This document shows, one piece after another, positions 1-7,918 of a stretch of 64,000 nt of DNA (its first letter is position 1; every line of letters begins with the position of its first letter). The position numbers and the translations under genes were made by a program. The stretch is from PALSA-1003 sp963741315 (lineage in GTDB: Bacteria > Pseudomonadota > Gammaproteobacteria > Burkholderiales > Casimicrobiaceae): the NCBI GenBank assembly GCA_963741315.1, contig CAVUHK010000008.1, positions 1,095,805-1,159,804 of the forward strand, written 5' to 3'. The notes under the pieces are model-generated. The model did no database searches. It was not told the origin of the DNA and saw only the letters and a program-made list of their open reading frames with translations.

Positions 1-578
1 GCAGCAGGCCAGTCCGTGGCGCCCACGCGCTTGAGGTTCATCTCGAAAAAGCGAACCGGGTCCTGGCCAGGCGCGATGCGATCGCCCACCTCGCGCCACG
101 CACCGTCCTTCACCGTTGCGGTATAGCGAATCGTCGCCGGCCCTGCCGGAATGTCCCACGTGAAGCCATCCGCTGTGGGGGTGACGACGAAATCGCCGAC
201 ACGGCCCAACGCATTGGAGTGCATGGTGTAGACCTTGGTCGCCACGTCGTAGGAAATGGTGGCGAAAGCGTTGAAGGTGACCTTGCCGTCGACGACGTCG
301 TATCCCTTGCCCTCGATGACCTTGACCGACCCGTCCAGCATCGGGCCGATCCGTTCCGTCTGCGTGATCTCGTGTTTCTCGCCGGAGGGTCGGATGGACC
401 ATGCCGGGCCTCTCCACACGCCGTCCATGAACGCCAGGCGGGTCATGGCGTCGCGCTGCGCCGCGATCAGCGTCTCCGGGTTGGCGCGTTCCTGGGCGAT
501 AGGCGACGGTCGAGAGTCGCGACGACCATCGGAGCGCTGCTGCAAGGGCGTGAAGGTCGATAACCAAGGTCTGATCAT
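1..578 (-). CDS. DUF1579-like protein, 3' end cut by window edge
   Basis: Reading leftward from an ATG at 576-578 the frame stays open to the window edge (192 codons seen), with AGGAG eight bases upstream of the ATG. The first ~45 residues are Arg/Ser/Gln-rich without a clear signal peptide. From about residue 48 come AFMDGVWRGPAW, a GPMLDGSVKVIEGKGY stretch and alternating beta-strand-like segments (FNAFATISYDV, VYTMHSNALG, GFTWDIPAGPATIRYTA), which resemble the small beta-barrel DUF1579 family of unknown function. The C-terminus lies outside the window. The odd N-terminus could mean the true start is elsewhere or that a frameshift removed a signal sequence. Family assignment is from pattern memory, not a search. 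Confidence 0.6.
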   Translation of the reverse strand, partial: MIRPWLSTFTPLQQRSDGRRDSRPSPIAQERANPETLIAAQRDAMTRLAFMDGVWRGPAWSIRPSGEKHEITQTERIGPMLDGSVKVIEGKGYDVVDGKVTFNAFATISYDVATKVYTMHSNALGRVGDFVVTPTADGFTWDIPAGPATIRYTATVKDGAWREVGDRIAPGQDPVRFFEMNLKRVGATDWPA

Positions 579-612
579 TGTTCGTTCTCCTTGGGCTTCG
601 AATAATGAACTA

Positions 613-642
613 TTGACGTTATAATGGCTCTGACATTAGTAT
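613..642 (+). promoter_or_regulatory. possible promoter of the higBA remnant
   Basis: TTGACG at 613-618 is followed after 18 bases by TAGTAT at 637-642, a plausible sigma-70 pair. It lies just before the GTG at 648 that opens the higB remnant, so transcription would start almost at the start codon. The match at -10 is only 4 of 6, so this is tentative. Confidence 0.3.
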
Positions 643-647
643 GCGAT

Positions 648-936
648 GTGATCCGCTCATTCGCCGATAAACCCACCGGGCGGTATTTGATGGCCGCAGG
701 GTCACGGGGGTTCACCCCGCGCATATGGAGGACATTGCCCGGCGCAAGCTCAAGGCGATAGACGCAGGGAAGGGCAATCGATGACTCTGCGCATGGCAGC
801 CGGGTAACCGACTGGAAAAACTTTCGGGCGACCGCACAGGGCAATGGAGCATCCGCATCAACGAGCAATGGCGCGCATGTTTTCGTTGGGAGAGCCGGCG
901 GCGCCCATGACGTCCGAAATCACGGATTATCACGGA
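648..936 (+). pseudogene. higB: higB-like toxin remnant (RelE superfamily), frameshifted
   Basis: The three forward frames together spell a HigB/RelE-type mRNA interferase, but no single frame does. GTG at 648 opens MIRSFADKPTGRY. A second frame gives DIARRKLKAIDAG near 732-770. A third gives LEKLSGDRTGQWSIRIN and EQWRACFRWES near 810-890, then EITDYH ends near 933. HigB proteins are about 92 residues with this order: an MIxSFxDK start, a DIxxxARRKL helix, a GxWSIRxNxQWRxCF core and a DYH end. At least three small indels separate the pieces, so no functional toxin can be made. It sits directly before the matching antitoxin remnant, as in normal higBA operons. Confidence 0.75.
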
Positions 937-947
937 ACGAGGCAACC

Positions 948-1291
948 ATGGCAATTCGACGCGACGACCTCCGGAAAGTTGAGTTCTCGGAGTCTCGAGC
1001 GGCAGGCGGCTGCTCCCGTCCACCTGGGGATTATTGCTCATGGATTTTATTGAGCCGCTGGGAATTTCCCGCTATCGCGTGTCCAAGAACATCAATGGTT
1101 CGCAGCGGCAAATCGATTTGATAAGTCGCGGGGAGGCGGCCGTGTCGGCCGATATGGCGCTGCGTCTCGGACGCCTGTTCGGCACTACGCCGGAATTCTG
1201 GGTAAACCTGCAAGCACAATACGATCTCGAAGTAGCTGAGCGCGCAGCCGGAAAAGCGATTGCAAGGGCTGTCGTGCCGCTGGCGGCGTAA
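948..1291 (+). pseudogene. higA: higA-like antitoxin remnant (XRE/HTH family), frameshifted
   Basis: ATG at 948 opens MAIRRDDLRKVEFSES, the usual start of HigA antitoxins. The frame then shifts twice around 985-1035 (VHLGIIA in another frame). From 1037 the original frame returns with FIEPLGISRYRVSKN, an HTH followed by ALRLGRLFGTTPEFWVNLQ, and ends VVPLAA at a TAA (1289-1291). About 70 residues of the C-terminal part could still be made from the internal ATG at 1034-1040. The last base of the stop is the first base of the ATG of the next gene (TAATG), so the remnant is fused tightly to the transporter operon. With the toxin gone, retention of the HTH piece may be accidental or it may still act as a regulator. 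Confidence 0.75.
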
Positions 1292-2076
1292 TGTCGGGGC
1301 GAGTTGGGCTTGGTACTGGACGCGTGGGCATGGCGGTCGCGACGCTCTCGGTCGCACTCGTCCTCTGGTACGCGCTCACGACGCTTACCGGCGTCATCTC
1401 TCCGGCTCGCTTCGCCTCGCCCGGCGACGTGTGGGCGGCGTGGCTGCAGATCACGACGCAAGGCTACGCCGACGCCAAGCTTTGGCGCCACATCGTGCAG
1501 AGCTGCATGCTGGTGCTGTTCGGTTTTGTCGTCGCGGTGGCGGTCGGCGTACCGCTGGGGTTGGCGATGGGCTGGTCGAAGCGCGCGGAGGCTTTCATCA
1601 ACCCGGTCTTCCTGTTGTTGCGTCCCATCCCGCCGCTGGCTTGGATCCCGCTGGCGATCGTCTGGCTGGGACTCGGCAATGCGGCGAAGATCATGGTCAT
1701 CTTCGTGGCCGCGTTCGTGCCGTCTGTGATCAACACCTATGCGGGTGTGCGGTCGATGGAGCCGCATCTGCTCGAAGCGTCGGCGATGCTGGGCGCGAAG
1801 CGCTTCACCTTCATCCGCGAAGTGCTCGTCCCTGGCTCATTGCCGCACATCTTCACCGGGCTGCGGCTGTCGCTGCAGGCTTCGTGGACGACGCTCGTCG
1901 CGGCCGAGCTGGTCGGCGCGCTGTACGGGCTGGGACAGGTGCTCAGTGCCGCAGCGCAGGACATTTTCCCGGCGATGATTCTTGTCGGCATGATTTTCGT
2001 CGGAGTGTGCGGCGGCGCGATGACGTGGCTGCTGGGACGCGTCGAGAAGCGCTCGATGCCCTGGCGCGCGGCCTGA
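1291..2076 (+). CDS. sulfonate/taurine-type ABC transporter permease 1
   Basis: Inner-membrane permease of the SsuC/TauC/ThiX family, 261 residues, with about six membrane spans. The cytoplasmic EAA loop that docks the ATPase is near residues 160-190 (EASAMLGAKRF ... PGSLPHIFTGLR), the normal position. The ATG at 1291 overlaps the higA stop; an ATG at 1330 just before the first hydrophobic span (MAVATLSVALVLWYAL) is an equally good start. It is the first of two permease genes, followed 7 bases later by a second one, then the ATPase and the binding protein, so the transporter is a heterodimeric-permease importer. The substrate is not shown by the sequence alone; the dehydrogenases downstream suggest a C3 sulfonate. 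Confidence 0.85.
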   Translation: MSGRVGLGTGRVGMAVATLSVALVLWYALTTLTGVISPARFASPGDVWAAWLQITTQGYADAKLWRHIVQSCMLVLFGFVVAVAVGVPLGLAMGWSKRAEAFINPVFLLLRPIPPLAWIPLAIVWLGLGNAAKIMVIFVAAFVPSVINTYAGVRSMEPHLLEASAMLGAKRFTFIREVLVPGSLPHIFTGLRLSLQASWTTLVAAELVGALYGLGQVLSAAAQDIFPAMILVGMIFVGVCGGAMTWLLGRVEKRSMPWRAA

Positions 2077-2083
2077 TCGCGAC

Positions 2084-2863
2084 ATGGGCAATACACTTTC
2101 CACCAAGGAATTCTGGCTGCTGTCGACGGCGGGATTGGCGAGCCTGTTCGGCGTCTGGTCGCTGGCTGCCGTGACCGGCGCCGCGCCTGCGCAGTTCCTG
2201 CCGGCCCCCTGGACGGTCGTCGAGCGCATCGTTGAGCTGACGCAGAAGCCCTTTGCCGGCTACACCTTGCAGGAGCACCTGTTGTCGAGCGTGCTGCGCT
2301 ACCTGCTCGGGTTCGGGCTGGCCGCCGCGGTCGGGGTTCCGCTCGGCCTGCTCATGGGCTGGTTCCGCAACCTCGACTACATCGTCTCGCCACTGTTCGA
2401 AGGCATTCGCTTCATCGCGCCAATCGCCTGGGTGCCGTTCGCGGCGCTGTGGTTCGGCACCGGCATCGGCGGGCCGACGCTGATCATCTTCATGGGTGCC
2501 TTTCCACCGGCGCTCATCAACGCCTACCGCGGCGCCAAATTCGTCGAGCCGCGATTGATCGAGGCGGCGCAGACACTCGGCGCCAGCGGCTGGCGCATCA
2601 TCGGCGAGGTCCTGCTTCCGGCTGCGGTGCCGTCGATCGTCGCGGGGCTTCGCATCAGCGCGGGCCTCGGCTGGCAGTCGCTGATCGGCGCCGAGCTCAT
2701 CGTTGCGTCGAGCGGCATCGGCTATCTCATCGTCAAGGGGCAGAGCAGTATCAGCACGTCGACCGTGATGGCGGGGATGATCGCCATCGGCGCCGTCGGA
2801 ATCATCATCGACGTGCTGCTGCGCCGCGCCGAAGCCGCCATCAACCGCAGGCGCGGGCGGTGA
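2084..2863 (+). CDS. sulfonate/taurine-type ABC transporter permease 2
   Basis: Second inner-membrane permease of the same family, 259 residues. It has an N-terminal span (FWLLSTAGLASLFGVWSLAA), a central membrane core, and an EAA loop EAAQTLGASGWRIIGEVLLP around residues 160-190. It is clearly paralogous to the preceding gene, so the two probably form a heterodimer. Its TGA overlaps the GTG of the ATPase gene (GTGA at 2860-2863), which indicates translational coupling. Confidence 0.87.
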   Translation: MGNTLSTKEFWLLSTAGLASLFGVWSLAAVTGAAPAQFLPAPWTVVERIVELTQKPFAGYTLQEHLLSSVLRYLLGFGLAAAVGVPLGLLMGWFRNLDYIVSPLFEGIRFIAPIAWVPFAALWFGTGIGGPTLIIFMGAFPPALINAYRGAKFVEPRLIEAAQTLGASGWRIIGEVLLPAAVPSIVAGLRISAGLGWQSLIGAELIVASSGIGYLIVKGQSSISTSTVMAGMIAIGAVGIIIDVLLRRAEAAINRRRGR

Positions 2864-3654
2864 GCGAGATCGCGTTCGACGATGTCAGCCGCGTGTTCGT
2901 GCGCGACGGCAAGGACTTCCTCACCCTCGATCGCATCGATCTCACCATCCGCGAGAAGGAGTTCGTTGCGATCGTCGGACCGTCGGGATGCGGCAAGACC
3001 ACCTGCCTGCGCATGGTGGCCGGGCTCGAATTTCCCACGACCGGCTCGGTGAAGGTGGGTGGCAACGTCGTCACCGCGCCGGGGCCCGAGCGCGCGGTCG
3101 TGTTCCAGCAGTTCGGATTGTTTCCATGGAAGAGCGTCTGGGACAACATCGACTTCGGGCTCAAGTGCAAGGGACTGCCGATCGCGGAACGTGGCGAGCA
3201 CGTCAGGCGCTTCATCGAGCTGATGTCGCTGCAGGGCTACGAAAGCGCATTTCCGCACCAGCTCTCGGGCGGCATGCAGCAGCGCGTGGCCATCGCGCGC
3301 GCCTATGCGCTCGACCCCGCGGTGCTGCTGATGGACGAGCCCTTCGGCGCGCTCGACGCCCAGACGCGCACCGTCATGCAGGAGGAGCTGGTGCGCGTCG
3401 CGCGCAAGAACCCGCGCACTGTACTATTCATCACCCATGCGGTGGAGGAGGCCGTCTACCTGGCCGACCGCGTGGTCGTGATGACGCGCCGCCCGGGACG
3501 AATTTGCGAGATCATCGATGTCGGCACCGTTCGCCGCAACGAGAACTGGGACCGCCTCGAGCGCATCGAGGAGGTCATGGACCAGGCGTCGTTCGTTCAC
3601 ATGCGCACCCATATCTGGCGATTGTTGCGCGAGCAGCAGCCCGATGAGCACTGA
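2860..3654 (+). CDS. ABC transporter ATP-binding protein (SsuB/TauB type)
   Basis: ATPase subunit that powers the importer, 264 residues. The GTG at 2860 is chosen because it overlaps the upstream stop (GTGA) and begins MSEIAFDDVSRVF at the usual domain start. The Walker A motif GPSGCGKTT is near residue 41, the Q-loop is in FQQFGLFPW, the signature LSGGMQQR is near residue 136, Walker B VLLMDEPFGALD follows, and the switch His lies in FITHAVEEAVYLADR. All catalytic motifs are intact. The length and FPWKSVWDNI motif are typical of nitrate/sulfonate/taurine ATPases. Confidence 0.9.
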   Translation: MSEIAFDDVSRVFVRDGKDFLTLDRIDLTIREKEFVAIVGPSGCGKTTCLRMVAGLEFPTTGSVKVGGNVVTAPGPERAVVFQQFGLFPWKSVWDNIDFGLKCKGLPIAERGEHVRRFIELMSLQGYESAFPHQLSGGMQQRVAIARAYALDPAVLLMDEPFGALDAQTRTVMQEELVRVARKNPRTVLFITHAVEEAVYLADRVVVMTRRPGRICEIIDVGTVRRNENWDRLERIEEVMDQASFVHMRTHIWRLLREQQPDEH

Positions 3655-3685
3655 CAGTTACCGACAACCCACGGAGGAGAAGGTC

Positions 3686-4759
3686 ATGAGAAGAGCCGGG
3701 CAATTATTTTTGCGAGCGATCGCCGTCGCCGCTACGACTGCGGCGCTTGCGGTAGGAACAGGGATCGGCACCGCCAGCGCGCAGGCCACCGAGGAAATCA
3801 AGATCAGTTACCAGCCGGCGCTGTACTGGTCGCTTCCGTTCTACATCGCCAGTGAAAAGAACTGGTGGGCCGAGCTGGGCCTGAAGCCCACCTTCAGCAC
3901 CTTCCCCGCCGGCGTGCCGCAGATCGCCGCGTCGGCGTCGAAGTCCTGGGACGTGGGTGGCACGGGCTCGGTGCCTGCGGTGCTCGGCGCCGTGCGCTTC
4001 AACATACTCACCATCGGCATCACCAACGACGAATCGCAGGGCAACGTCCTGATGGTGCGTGGCGACAAGGCCGCGCAGTACATGGCGAATCCGGCATCGA
4101 TGAAGGGCCAGACGATTCTGCTCACCGCCAACTCGACCGGCGACTACGCGGTGCAGTCTTGCCTCGCCAAGTATGGGCTCAAGAAGGCCGACGTCACGTT
4201 GAAGAACATGGGACAGGCGGAGATCATCTCGGCGATGTCGTCCAACAACGCGGACCTGGTCGGCGTCTGGGCGCCCAACATCTACACGCTGGAAGAGAAA
4301 GCCGGCGCCAAGATTATGTGCTCGGGCAAGGATGGCGGCGCAATCGTTCCCGGCGCGCTGATCGTGCGCGCCGACTACGCCAAGGAGAAGCCGCAGAACG
4401 TCGCCAAATTCCTGGCGGTGTACCTGCGCGCGCAGAAGTGGGCCAACGCCAACCGCAAGGAAGCGATCGCGATGATGCAGAAGTTCTACGAGCAGGGTGG
4501 CGTAACGATCTCGGATGCGGCGATGAACAAGGAATTCGACACCCGGCCGACGCTCGATCTCGCCCAGCAACTGGCTGCGCTCAACCGCGGCGCTTCGGGT
4601 TCGCCCGCCGATGGCTGGTTCACCAAGATCGGCGAGTTCATGAAGACCTCCGGATCGATTCCCGATGCGCCGGCGTCATCGTCGTACATCACCGACGAAT
4701 ACCTGAAAATGGTGGAGAACGATCCGAAGCTGAAAGCCTTCGCCAACCGTAGCAATTGA
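3686..4759 (+). CDS. ABC substrate-binding protein, NMT1/TauA-like
   Basis: Periplasmic binding protein, 357 residues. The ATG at 3686 has GGAGGAGAAGG just upstream and opens a signal peptide with a positively charged start (MRRAGQLFLR), an Ala-rich core and a cleavage site near ASAQA. The mature part has the NMT1/SsuA pattern: KISYQPALYWSLPFYIASEKNWW, FPAGVPQIAASASKSWDVG, then a second lobe with GDYAVQSCLAKYG and GQAEIISAMSSNNAD. It lies 31 bases after the ATPase gene and 54 before the HisD-like gene, in the same direction, so it completes the transporter. Ligand specificity cannot be read from the sequence. Confidence 0.87.
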   Translation: MRRAGQLFLRAIAVAATTAALAVGTGIGTASAQATEEIKISYQPALYWSLPFYIASEKNWWAELGLKPTFSTFPAGVPQIAASASKSWDVGGTGSVPAVLGAVRFNILTIGITNDESQGNVLMVRGDKAAQYMANPASMKGQTILLTANSTGDYAVQSCLAKYGLKKADVTLKNMGQAEIISAMSSNNADLVGVWAPNIYTLEEKAGAKIMCSGKDGGAIVPGALIVRADYAKEKPQNVAKFLAVYLRAQKWANANRKEAIAMMQKFYEQGGVTISDAAMNKEFDTRPTLDLAQQLAALNRGASGSPADGWFTKIGEFMKTSGSIPDAPASSSYITDEYLKMVENDPKLKAFANRSN

Positions 4760-4813
4760 AATCCTCGATGTGGAACCCCGCCTTGAAACCTGAGTAATCG
4801 CGTGGAGTAAGTC

Positions 4814-6127
4814 ATGGCGACGACGTACCTCAAGAAAGCCGGCAAGACGCCCGAGACCGAGGCGGGGAACGCGAACGCGGTCGCTGCCGAGATGCTTGCG
4901 CAGATCGAACGGCGCGGCGAGGCCGCGGTGCGCGAATACGCCGCGAGCCTCGACCAGTGGACAGGCGAGATCGTGGTCAGCGCCGACGAAGTCGAGCGGC
5001 GTGCGCGCGACGTGCCGGAGTCGGTGAAGGCCGACATTGCGTTCGCCACCGAGCAAGTACGCCGTTTTGCCGTGGCGCAGCGCAACTCGATCGAGGAATT
5101 CGAGGTCGAGTTGCATCCGGGTGTAATCGCGGGCCAGCGACTGGTCCCCGTCAACGTGGCGGGCTGCTACGTGCCCACCGGCCGCTACGCGCACATCGCC
5201 TCGGCCTACATGGGCATCGCCACCGCCAAGGCGGCCGGCGTACCGATGGTGGTCGCGTGCTCGACGCCGTACAAGGGCGGCGGCATCCACCCCTACGTGC
5301 TCTATGCGATGAAAGTCGCCGGCGCCGACATCATCATGACGCTCGGCGGCGTGCAGGCGATCGCGACGATGGCGTACGGGCTGTTCGGCGCCCGTCCTGC
5401 CGACATCATCGTCGGGCCCGGCAACAAGTACGTGGCGGAAGCGAAGCGGCTGCTGTTCGGCAAGGTCGGGATCGATGTGTTCGCGGGCCCGTCGGAAGTC
5501 GCGGTGATCGCGGATGATTCGGCCGATGCGATGATCGTCGCCGCCGATCTGGTGGGGCAGGCGGAGCACGGGCACGAGTCGCCGGCATGGCTGTTTACCG
5601 ATTCACGACGTCTCGCCGAGGCGGTGATGCAACGCGTGCCGCAGTTGATCGCGGAGTTGCCGCCGATCGCGCGCGATGCGGCGGGTGCGGCATGGCGGGA
5701 TTACGGCGAAGTGGTGCTGTGCGACTCGCGCGAGGAGATCGTGGAGGTGTCCGACGCTCATGCGTCAGAGCACCTCGAAGTGCATGCCGCGGACCTCGAC
5801 TGGTGGCTCGCACGCCTCACGTGCTACGGCTCGCTCTTCCTGGGCGAGGAGACGACGGTGGCGTTCGGCGACAAGACCTCGGGGCCGAACCACATCCTGC
5901 CGACCAAGGGTGCGGCGCGCTATTCCGGCGGCCTGTCGGTGCACAAGTTCATCAAGACGCTCACCTGGCAGCGCATGACGCGCGACGCCAGCCGGCAGAT
6001 CGGCCAGGTCACCGCCCGCATCTCGCGGCTGGAAGGCATGGAGGCGCATGCGCGCACCGCCGACGACCGGCTGCACAAGTATTTCCCGCGCGAGAGTTTC
6101 GTCCTCGGCGAAAACGTCACCGCCTGA
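4814..6127 (+). CDS. HisD-family dehydrogenase, sulfopropanediol 3-dehydrogenase (HpsN)-like
   Basis: Zinc-dependent, NAD-linked dehydrogenase of the histidinol dehydrogenase family, 437 residues. The catalytic Glu-His pair is seen in ASEHLEV, and the metal ligands in GQAEHGHES (Gln and His), FGDKTSGPNH (Asp) and EGMEAHARTADDR (His); GPGNKYVAEAKRL is the nucleotide-site signature. The active site is complete, so it should oxidise an alcohol to a carboxylate in two steps. No other his genes are nearby. It is followed by an SDR and a zinc alcohol dehydrogenase and preceded by a sulfonate-type ABC importer. The only HisD-like plus SDR plus Zn-ADH trio I know is hpsNOP, where HpsN turns dihydroxypropanesulfonate into sulfolactate. 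That assignment is inference; HisD-like enzymes for other diols are possible. Confidence 0.75.
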   Translation: MATTYLKKAGKTPETEAGNANAVAAEMLAQIERRGEAAVREYAASLDQWTGEIVVSADEVERRARDVPESVKADIAFATEQVRRFAVAQRNSIEEFEVELHPGVIAGQRLVPVNVAGCYVPTGRYAHIASAYMGIATAKAAGVPMVVACSTPYKGGGIHPYVLYAMKVAGADIIMTLGGVQAIATMAYGLFGARPADIIVGPGNKYVAEAKRLLFGKVGIDVFAGPSEVAVIADDSADAMIVAADLVGQAEHGHESPAWLFTDSRRLAEAVMQRVPQLIAELPPIARDAAGAAWRDYGEVVLCDSREEIVEVSDAHASEHLEVHAADLDWWLARLTCYGSLFLGEETTVAFGDKTSGPNHILPTKGAARYSGGLSVHKFIKTLTWQRMTRDASRQIGQVTARISRLEGMEAHARTADDRLHKYFPRESFVLGENVTA

Positions 6128-6129
6128 TT

Positions 6130-6900
6130 ATGGAAACCGTGCTCGATCGTTTCCGCCTCGACGGCAAGACCGCGCTCGTCACCGGTGCGAGCTCCGGGAT
6201 CGGGCGCGCGATCGCCGAGGCCCTGGCGGCGGCGCACGCGAAGGTCGTGCTCTGCGCGCGGCGCGAAGCTGCGCTCGACGAAGCGCGCGCCGCCATCGTC
6301 GCGGCGGGCGGCGAGGCGGCAATTGCCATTGGTGACGTCGCCCTCCGCGAATCGCTTGCAAGTCTTGCGGAAGCCTCGGCGAAACCCTTCGGCCCGATCG
6401 ACATCGTCGTGCACGCGGCCGGGTTGAACCACCGGCAGACGGCCGCCGACGTCACCGACGCGGCGTGGGACGAGCAGATCGAAGTGATGCTGTCCGCGCC
6501 GTTCTTCCTGTCGCGTCACCTCGTTCCTGGAATGAAGGCGAAGCAATGGGGCCGCATCCTGAACATCGGATCGCTGCAGTCGTATCGCGCCTTTCCCAAC
6601 GGGTCCGCCTACGGAGCGGCCAAGGGCGGCATCGTTCAGCTCACCCGCGCCATGGCCGAGGCGTGGTCGCGCTTCGGCATCAACTGCAATGCGATCGCGC
6701 CCGGTTTCTTCCCGACGGCGCTTACCGCGCCCGTGTTCGACGACCCAGCCAGGGTAAAGGAGTTGGCGGAGCGCACGGCGATCGGTCGCAACGGCGAGCT
6801 CGCGGATTTGCAGGGCACGGCGGTGTTCCTGTGCAGCCCCGCGTCCGACTACGTCACAGGTCAGACCCTCGCCGTCGACGGCGGCTTTACGGCCAAGTGA
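6130..6900 (+). CDS. SDR-family oxidoreductase, HpsO-like by context
   Basis: Classical short-chain dehydrogenase, 256 residues, starting at ATG 6130, two bases after the upstream stop. The cofactor motif TGASSGIG is near residues 19-26, NIGS with the catalytic Ser follows at about residue 140, and the active-site YxxxK is in YGAAKGG; the C-terminus TGQTLAVDGGF is typical. The fold points to NAD(P)-linked oxidation of a secondary alcohol. In hps clusters HpsO and HpsP oxidise and re-reduce C2 of dihydroxypropanesulfonate so that both enantiomers can be used. SDRs are too diverse to assign substrate from sequence. Confidence 0.8.
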   Translation: METVLDRFRLDGKTALVTGASSGIGRAIAEALAAAHAKVVLCARREAALDEARAAIVAAGGEAAIAIGDVALRESLASLAEASAKPFGPIDIVVHAAGLNHRQTAADVTDAAWDEQIEVMLSAPFFLSRHLVPGMKAKQWGRILNIGSLQSYRAFPNGSAYGAAKGGIVQLTRAMAEAWSRFGINCNAIAPGFFPTALTAPVFDDPARVKELAERTAIGRNGELADLQGTAVFLCSPASDYVTGQTLAVDGGFTAK

Positions 6901-6905
6901 AATGC

Positions 6906-7901
6906 ATGAAAGCACTCGTCTATACCCGCGCCAATGAGGTCACTTACCGCGACGAGCCCGATCCGCTGCTCGCCGCCGACGAGGTCGTGTTGCGCATTGA
7001 CGCGGTCGGCATCTGCGGTTCCGACATGCACGCCTATCATGGGCACGATCCGCGCAGAGTGCCGCCGCTGATCCTGGGGCACGAGCTTGCGGGTAGCGTC
7101 GTCGCCGGGCCAGGTATCGGCAAGCGCTACACCGCCAACCCGTTGATCACCTGCGGCGTATGCGAATACTGCGTACAAGGCCGCAACAACCTCTGCTCCA
7201 ATCGCACGATGGTCGGCATGACGCGCCCCGGCGCGTTCGCCGAGCGCATGTCGATCCCGGTCAGCAGCCTCATCGAGATTCCACAGGACATGAGCCCGGT
7301 CACCGCGGCCCTCACGGAACCCGCGGCCACTGCGCTGCATGCCTTGAACCTGTCGATGCGCGCGCTGCATCGACCGTTGCCGGAGTGCAGCATTCTCATT
7401 CTCGGCGGTGGAGCGATTGGCATGCTCGCCGCGTTGCTTGTCCGGAGCTACGGCTGCCGCGATGTGCGCGTCGCCGAAACGAACTCGCTGCGGCGCGCGT
7501 CGATCGAAAAGCACGCCGGTTGCCGGGTGTTCGATCCCGCGGCAGGAAATGCGGCCGTCGCCGACAATTCTGTCGATCTGGTGTTCGACGCGGTCGGTGC
7601 CAAGTCCACGCGCACCGCCGCGTTGGCTGCGGTGAAGCCTGGCGGCGTGGTCATGCACGTCGGCCTGCAGGACTGGGCGAGCGAGATCGACATGCGCAAG
7701 CTCACGCTCGCCGAGATCACGCTGCTCGGAACCTACACCTACTCGACCGCCGACCTCCGTGCGACGGTTGCAGCCTTGCATCGCGGCGCGTTTGGCGATC
7801 TCGCGTGGGTCGAGCAACGCCCGCTCGCAGACGGCGCGCGCGCGTTCCAGGACCTGCATCTCGGGAAAAGCGCCAGCGCGAAGATCGTGCTGCATCCGTG
7901 A
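6906..7901 (+). CDS. zinc-dependent alcohol dehydrogenase, HpsP-like by context
   Basis: Medium-chain dehydrogenase, 331 residues, starting at ATG 6906, five bases after the SDR stop. Catalytic zinc ligands are Cys in GICGSDMHAYHG and His/Glu in GHELAG. The structural zinc site has its four cysteines in CGVCEYCVQGRNNLC. A Rossmann motif LGGGAIGML is at about residues 160-170. It is the last gene of the transporter/dehydrogenase operon and ends 17 bases before a convergent gene. With the preceding SDR it could interconvert stereoisomers of the diol sulfonate before the HisD-like step. Generic sorbitol/threonine-type dehydrogenase is the alternative. Confidence 0.82.
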   Translation: MKALVYTRANEVTYRDEPDPLLAADEVVLRIDAVGICGSDMHAYHGHDPRRVPPLILGHELAGSVVAGPGIGKRYTANPLITCGVCEYCVQGRNNLCSNRTMVGMTRPGAFAERMSIPVSSLIEIPQDMSPVTAALTEPAATALHALNLSMRALHRPLPECSILILGGGAIGMLAALLVRSYGCRDVRVAETNSLRRASIEKHAGCRVFDPAAGNAAVADNSVDLVFDAVGAKSTRTAALAAVKPGGVVMHVGLQDWASEIDMRKLTLAEITLLGTYTYSTADLRATVAALHRGAFGDLAWVEQRPLADGARAFQDLHLGKSASAKIVLHP

Positions 7902-7918
7902 CGGACGCAGTGCGCCTT

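Noticed and set aside
4814..6127. True histidinol dehydrogenase of histidine biosynthesis
   Set aside because: No other his genes nearby and the operon context is transport plus alcohol dehydrogenases; kept as HisD-family.
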